Part shown: positions 61,873 to 64,000 of the stretch, in pieces
Layout of the letters: every line of letters starts with the position of its first letter
Position numbering within the stretch: the stretch's first letter is position 1
Assembly: GCF_021378075.1 (NCBI RefSeq)
Contig: NZ_JAJUOS010000015.1
Coordinates: 1-64,000, forward strand
DNA length: 64,000 nt
Direction: 5' to 3'
Origin: Rhodobacter flavimaris
GTDB taxonomy: Bacteria; Pseudomonadota; Alphaproteobacteria; Rhodobacterales; Rhodobacteraceae
The notes under the pieces: generated by a model
What the model saw: the letters and a program-made list of their open reading frames with translations, nothing else
What the model was told of the DNA's origin: nothing
Databases searched by the model: none
Position numbers and translations under genes: made by a program

Positions 61873-62388
61873 ATGCCCGACAAACCGCTTGAAACACTGA
61901 ACTTTCTTGAGCAGGGCGAGCTTATCCGCCAGACGATGGAAGATGCCCCTGACGAGCTCCCTGCCCTACTTGCGGACCTGAAGATCGGAAGGCGCAAGGC
62001 TTACTACCTCGCGGCCGTGGTACGTGCTTTTGAGGGGCTCCCCGTCTCCCGCGAAGACCTTCTCAAGATCGGATGGACGAAGCTTCAGATCATTCACACA
62101 GGCCTGAATACTGAGAACTGGAAAGTCCGGTTGGACATGGCGAAAGATCTGCCAGTCTATCTGCTCAAGGATTACTTGGTGACGGGTAAAGTCGAAGATC
62201 CCAAGAACTGTGTGTTGCTTTACCTCACCGATGATGAGTTCGAAGTCTTCCAGGAGGCAATCGGTCCGCACATGGTGAAGGGAAGCGCGCGCGAAAAGGA
62301 AACCGCGCTGATTGCTGCTCTCCGCAGCATAAAGGACACATCGGGATCCCTGAAACTCAAGACGCCGCCCAAGACATGGCACAAGTAA
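61873..62388 (+). CDS. Uncharacterised 171-residue protein
   Basis: AGGAGG lies five bases before the ATG at 61873 (an ATG at 61870 is too close), supporting a real gene. The protein is soluble and helical. A middle part reads SREDLLKIGWTKLQIIHTGLN, followed by RLDMAKDLPVYLLKDYLV, resembling small helical DNA- or protein-binding modules in phage and accessory proteins. No signal peptide or catalytic motif is seen. It stands alone beside IS remnants and its GC content is lower than that of the phn genes. Function unknown. Confidence 0.6.
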   Translation: MPDKPLETLNFLEQGELIRQTMEDAPDELPALLADLKIGRRKAYYLAAVVRAFEGLPVSREDLLKIGWTKLQIIHTGLNTENWKVRLDMAKDLPVYLLKDYLVTGKVEDPKNCVLLYLTDDEFEVFQEAIGPHMVKGSAREKETALIAALRSIKDTSGSLKLKTPPKTWHK

Positions 62389-62775
62389 ACCAAGGAACCC
62401 ACAGCCGCGCAGGGAAAGACAAAATAGGCGGAATCCGGACGTTGGCTGCGCGTCGAAGGATCGTCCGCTCTGGGCCGAATGTGAAGACGTAATCTTGGGC
62501 CTCGCATAATGCCCAAGAGTCAAAATTCTCATGTTGCGCCGGTTGACCCGCAACCCTGCCTCAGCGGCAGCTTTTTGGTCAGACGCCCCCTCCGTGATCT
62601 GACATCTGGGCGCTGCTGCGGCGAATCGATTTTGTCAATCCGTTAAACTGCTCGGCCCAACGTCATTCCCTTCTATGACACTCCCCGCGCGATCCAGCCT
62701 CCGCAATAGCCGTGGTGGAGCGTGGTCAGTTGTTGCAAGCTGCGACAAACCGTTTTGAAGCCGAGAAGACGCGAC
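62389..62775. other. Gap between the uncharacterised gene and LysR gene
   Basis: I see no supported gene in these 387 bases. The right part should contain the LysR promoter. No operator stands out. Confidence 0.4.
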
Positions 62776-63684
62776 ATGCTGAAGTCCAAACTTATGACCT
62801 ATATTGATGCCGTATCCCGTCATGGGTCAGTTCGGAGAGCTGCCGAGGTTCTCAACATTGCCCCTTCAGCGGTCAACCGGCAGATACTGGAATTCGAGCG
62901 GGCGATCGGCACACCGCTGTTCGACCGTATACCCCGGGGCATGAAACTGACCAGCGCGGGCGAGGTCGTCGTCAGCCACATCCGCCGCATGGACGGGGAG
63001 ATCGCGCTGATGGATGCCCGGCTACGGGATCTGCGCGGGCTTCAGTCGGGAACCGTGCGGTTGCTCGCGGCATCGGGCTTGATGTCGTCCTTCGTGGCGC
63101 AGGTCGTCGCGCAGTTCTGCGAAGCGCACCCGCTTCTCGACCTCAAGATCGACACTCTGCCGTCCGACGACATCGTCCGCCTGGTCGGCGAAGGCGACGC
63201 GGACCTAGGGCTGAGTTTCGACCTGCCCCGCGACCCGGACCTGATCACGCTGGCCAGCATGCATCAGCCCCTTGGCGTCGTCGTGGCGCCCGATCATCCC
63301 TTGGCACCTCGGCCCGCGCTCAGGCTCAGCGACTGCGTGGGCGAGCGGCTGATCCTGCCGCCGAAGGGCAGCGGCATTCGCGTGCTGCTGGACGTCGCCT
63401 TTGCCGAGACGAGGATAGAGCCGAACATCGTGATCGAATCCAACTCTGTCCAGCTGCGCAAGGCCCTTGTCCGCGAGGGCGTGGGGATCACGATTCTCGC
63501 CGCCGTCGACCTGATAGGGGACGTGTCGGACGGGGTTCTCAGCCATGTTCCCTTAGCCGATCCGCATGTTCCGGGGCAGACGCTGAAGCTTGTCGCCCGC
63601 GCAAAAGGCACGCTTGAGCCGCTTCAGGCCAAGCTAGCGGAGGCTTTCCGCAAGGCTTTTGACGGGCTTGGAGCTATAGCGTAG
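62776..63684 (+). CDS. LysR-family transcriptional regulator
   Basis: The product from ATG 62776 is 302 residues; the frame is open upstream to 62722. The winged helix is MTYIDAVSRHGSVRRAAEVLNIAPSAVNRQILEFERAIG, followed by a LysR effector domain with GTVRLLAASGLMSSFV and GEGDADLGLSFDLP. It lies upstream of and parallel to a TctC-type receptor gene, whose expression it may control. Confidence 0.9.
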   Translation: MLKSKLMTYIDAVSRHGSVRRAAEVLNIAPSAVNRQILEFERAIGTPLFDRIPRGMKLTSAGEVVVSHIRRMDGEIALMDARLRDLRGLQSGTVRLLAASGLMSSFVAQVVAQFCEAHPLLDLKIDTLPSDDIVRLVGEGDADLGLSFDLPRDPDLITLASMHQPLGVVVAPDHPLAPRPALRLSDCVGERLILPPKGSGIRVLLDVAFAETRIEPNIVIESNSVQLRKALVREGVGITILAAVDLIGDVSDGVLSHVPLADPHVPGQTLKLVARAKGTLEPLQAKLAEAFRKAFDGLGAIA

Positions 63685-63797
63685 ACATTTTTAGGACGGA
63701 TATAGCGAATCTTTGCGCTTTTAATGTTCTCTTGCTCCGGCATGCTTGGGGTATCGCGTCCGGCCAAGACGGCGGCGCACCAGTCAGGAGATCCAGA

Positions 63798-64000
63798 ATG
63801 CGCACCAGCCTCATCGCCCTTGTCGCTGCCCTGTCGGCGGCACCCGCGCTTGCCGACACTTGGCCCAGCCAGACCATCCGGATCGTCGTCGGCTTCACTC
63901 CCGGCGGGTCGAGCGACCTTGTCGCCCGTCTGCTGGCCCCGCTGGTCAGCGAAGATCTGGGAACCGAGGTGATTGTCGAGAACATGCCTGGCGCAGCCTC
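63798..64000 (+). CDS. TctC/Bug-family tripartite tricarboxylate transporter receptor, N-terminal part
   Basis: ATG 63798 has CAGGAG eight bases upstream. The visible 67 residues are a signal peptide (LIALVAALSAAPALA then DTWPSQTI) and the family start RIVVGFTPGGSSDLVARLLAP with EVIVENMPGA. Bug receptors bind carboxylates for TctAB-type permeases. The gene continues past the window. Confidence 0.85.
   Translation, partial: MRTSLIALVAALSAAPALADTWPSQTIRIVVGFTPGGSSDLVARLLAPLVSEDLGTEVIVENMPGAA

Overview
The window is 64 kb of high-GC DNA with dense operons, many 4-base ATGA overlaps, and GTG or TTG starts preceded by GGAGG-like sites. Gene content (ISEcp1-like and IS6 insertion sequences, Liv-type and polar amino acid ABC systems, an alphaproteobacterial style phn cluster with a DUF1045 gene and a long PhnE, and a TctC-type receptor) suggests an alphaproteobacterium, most likely of the Rhodobacterales. 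That placement is inference; there is no rRNA or other taxonomic marker.

Layout. 1-6.5 kb, minus strand: an acyl-CoA synthetase, a complete Liv-type ABC importer and the start of etfB, consistent with uptake and activation of a carboxylic substrate. 6.7-9.4 kb: a divergent hybrid histidine kinase and response regulator. 9.5-13.2 kb: a lipid glycosylation set (LAB_N-like membrane protein, methyltransferase-like protein, DPM1/GtrB-like glycosyltransferase, polytopic glycosyltransferase). 13.4-17.0 kb: a three-gene operon with a kinase-less membrane sensor, an MFS transporter fused to a sensor-like N-terminus, and a TrpX-like binding protein. 17.1-19.2 kb: a DUF4242 protein divergent from a BTAD/TPR regulator. 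19.2-32.2 kb: two divergent transcription units that together look like an amino acid or opine catabolic module: amino acid ABC importer, saccharopine-dehydrogenase-like enzyme, LysR, MFS and aminotransferase on the minus strand; a heterotrimeric FAD/2Fe-2S dehydrogenase, aldehyde dehydrogenase, DapB and DapA paralogues on the plus strand. 32.3-34.1 kb: overlapping pabB and pabC.

34.1-48.5 kb is a plasticity region: a broken phnC copy, a SulP-STAS-cNMP transporter, a deletion scar joining the ends of an SDR gene and a LysR gene, two uncharacterised genes, and a 7.42-kb transposition unit. That unit is the main find. An IS1380-family element (the family of ISEcp1) sits at its left end. Its passenger is a 1547-residue autotransporter plus a cut-off IS1595-type transposase. 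The unit ends at an imperfect alternative right inverted repeat, and 5-bp direct repeats (TTCAC) flank it. Removing the unit with one TTCAC copy restores one open reading frame for a 136-residue secreted protein.

48.6-60.9 kb is a complete phosphonate uptake and carbon-phosphorus lyase locus (phnC D E E, hexapeptide protein, divergent phnF, phnG H I J K L N, a DUF1045 2H-phosphoesterase-like gene on the other strand, phnM), with candidate PhnF and Pho-box sites. 61-61.7 kb holds fused IS3 and IS6 remnants. The window ends with a small uncharacterised gene, a LysR regulator and the start of a TctC-type receptor. I saw no tRNA, rRNA or CRISPR array.
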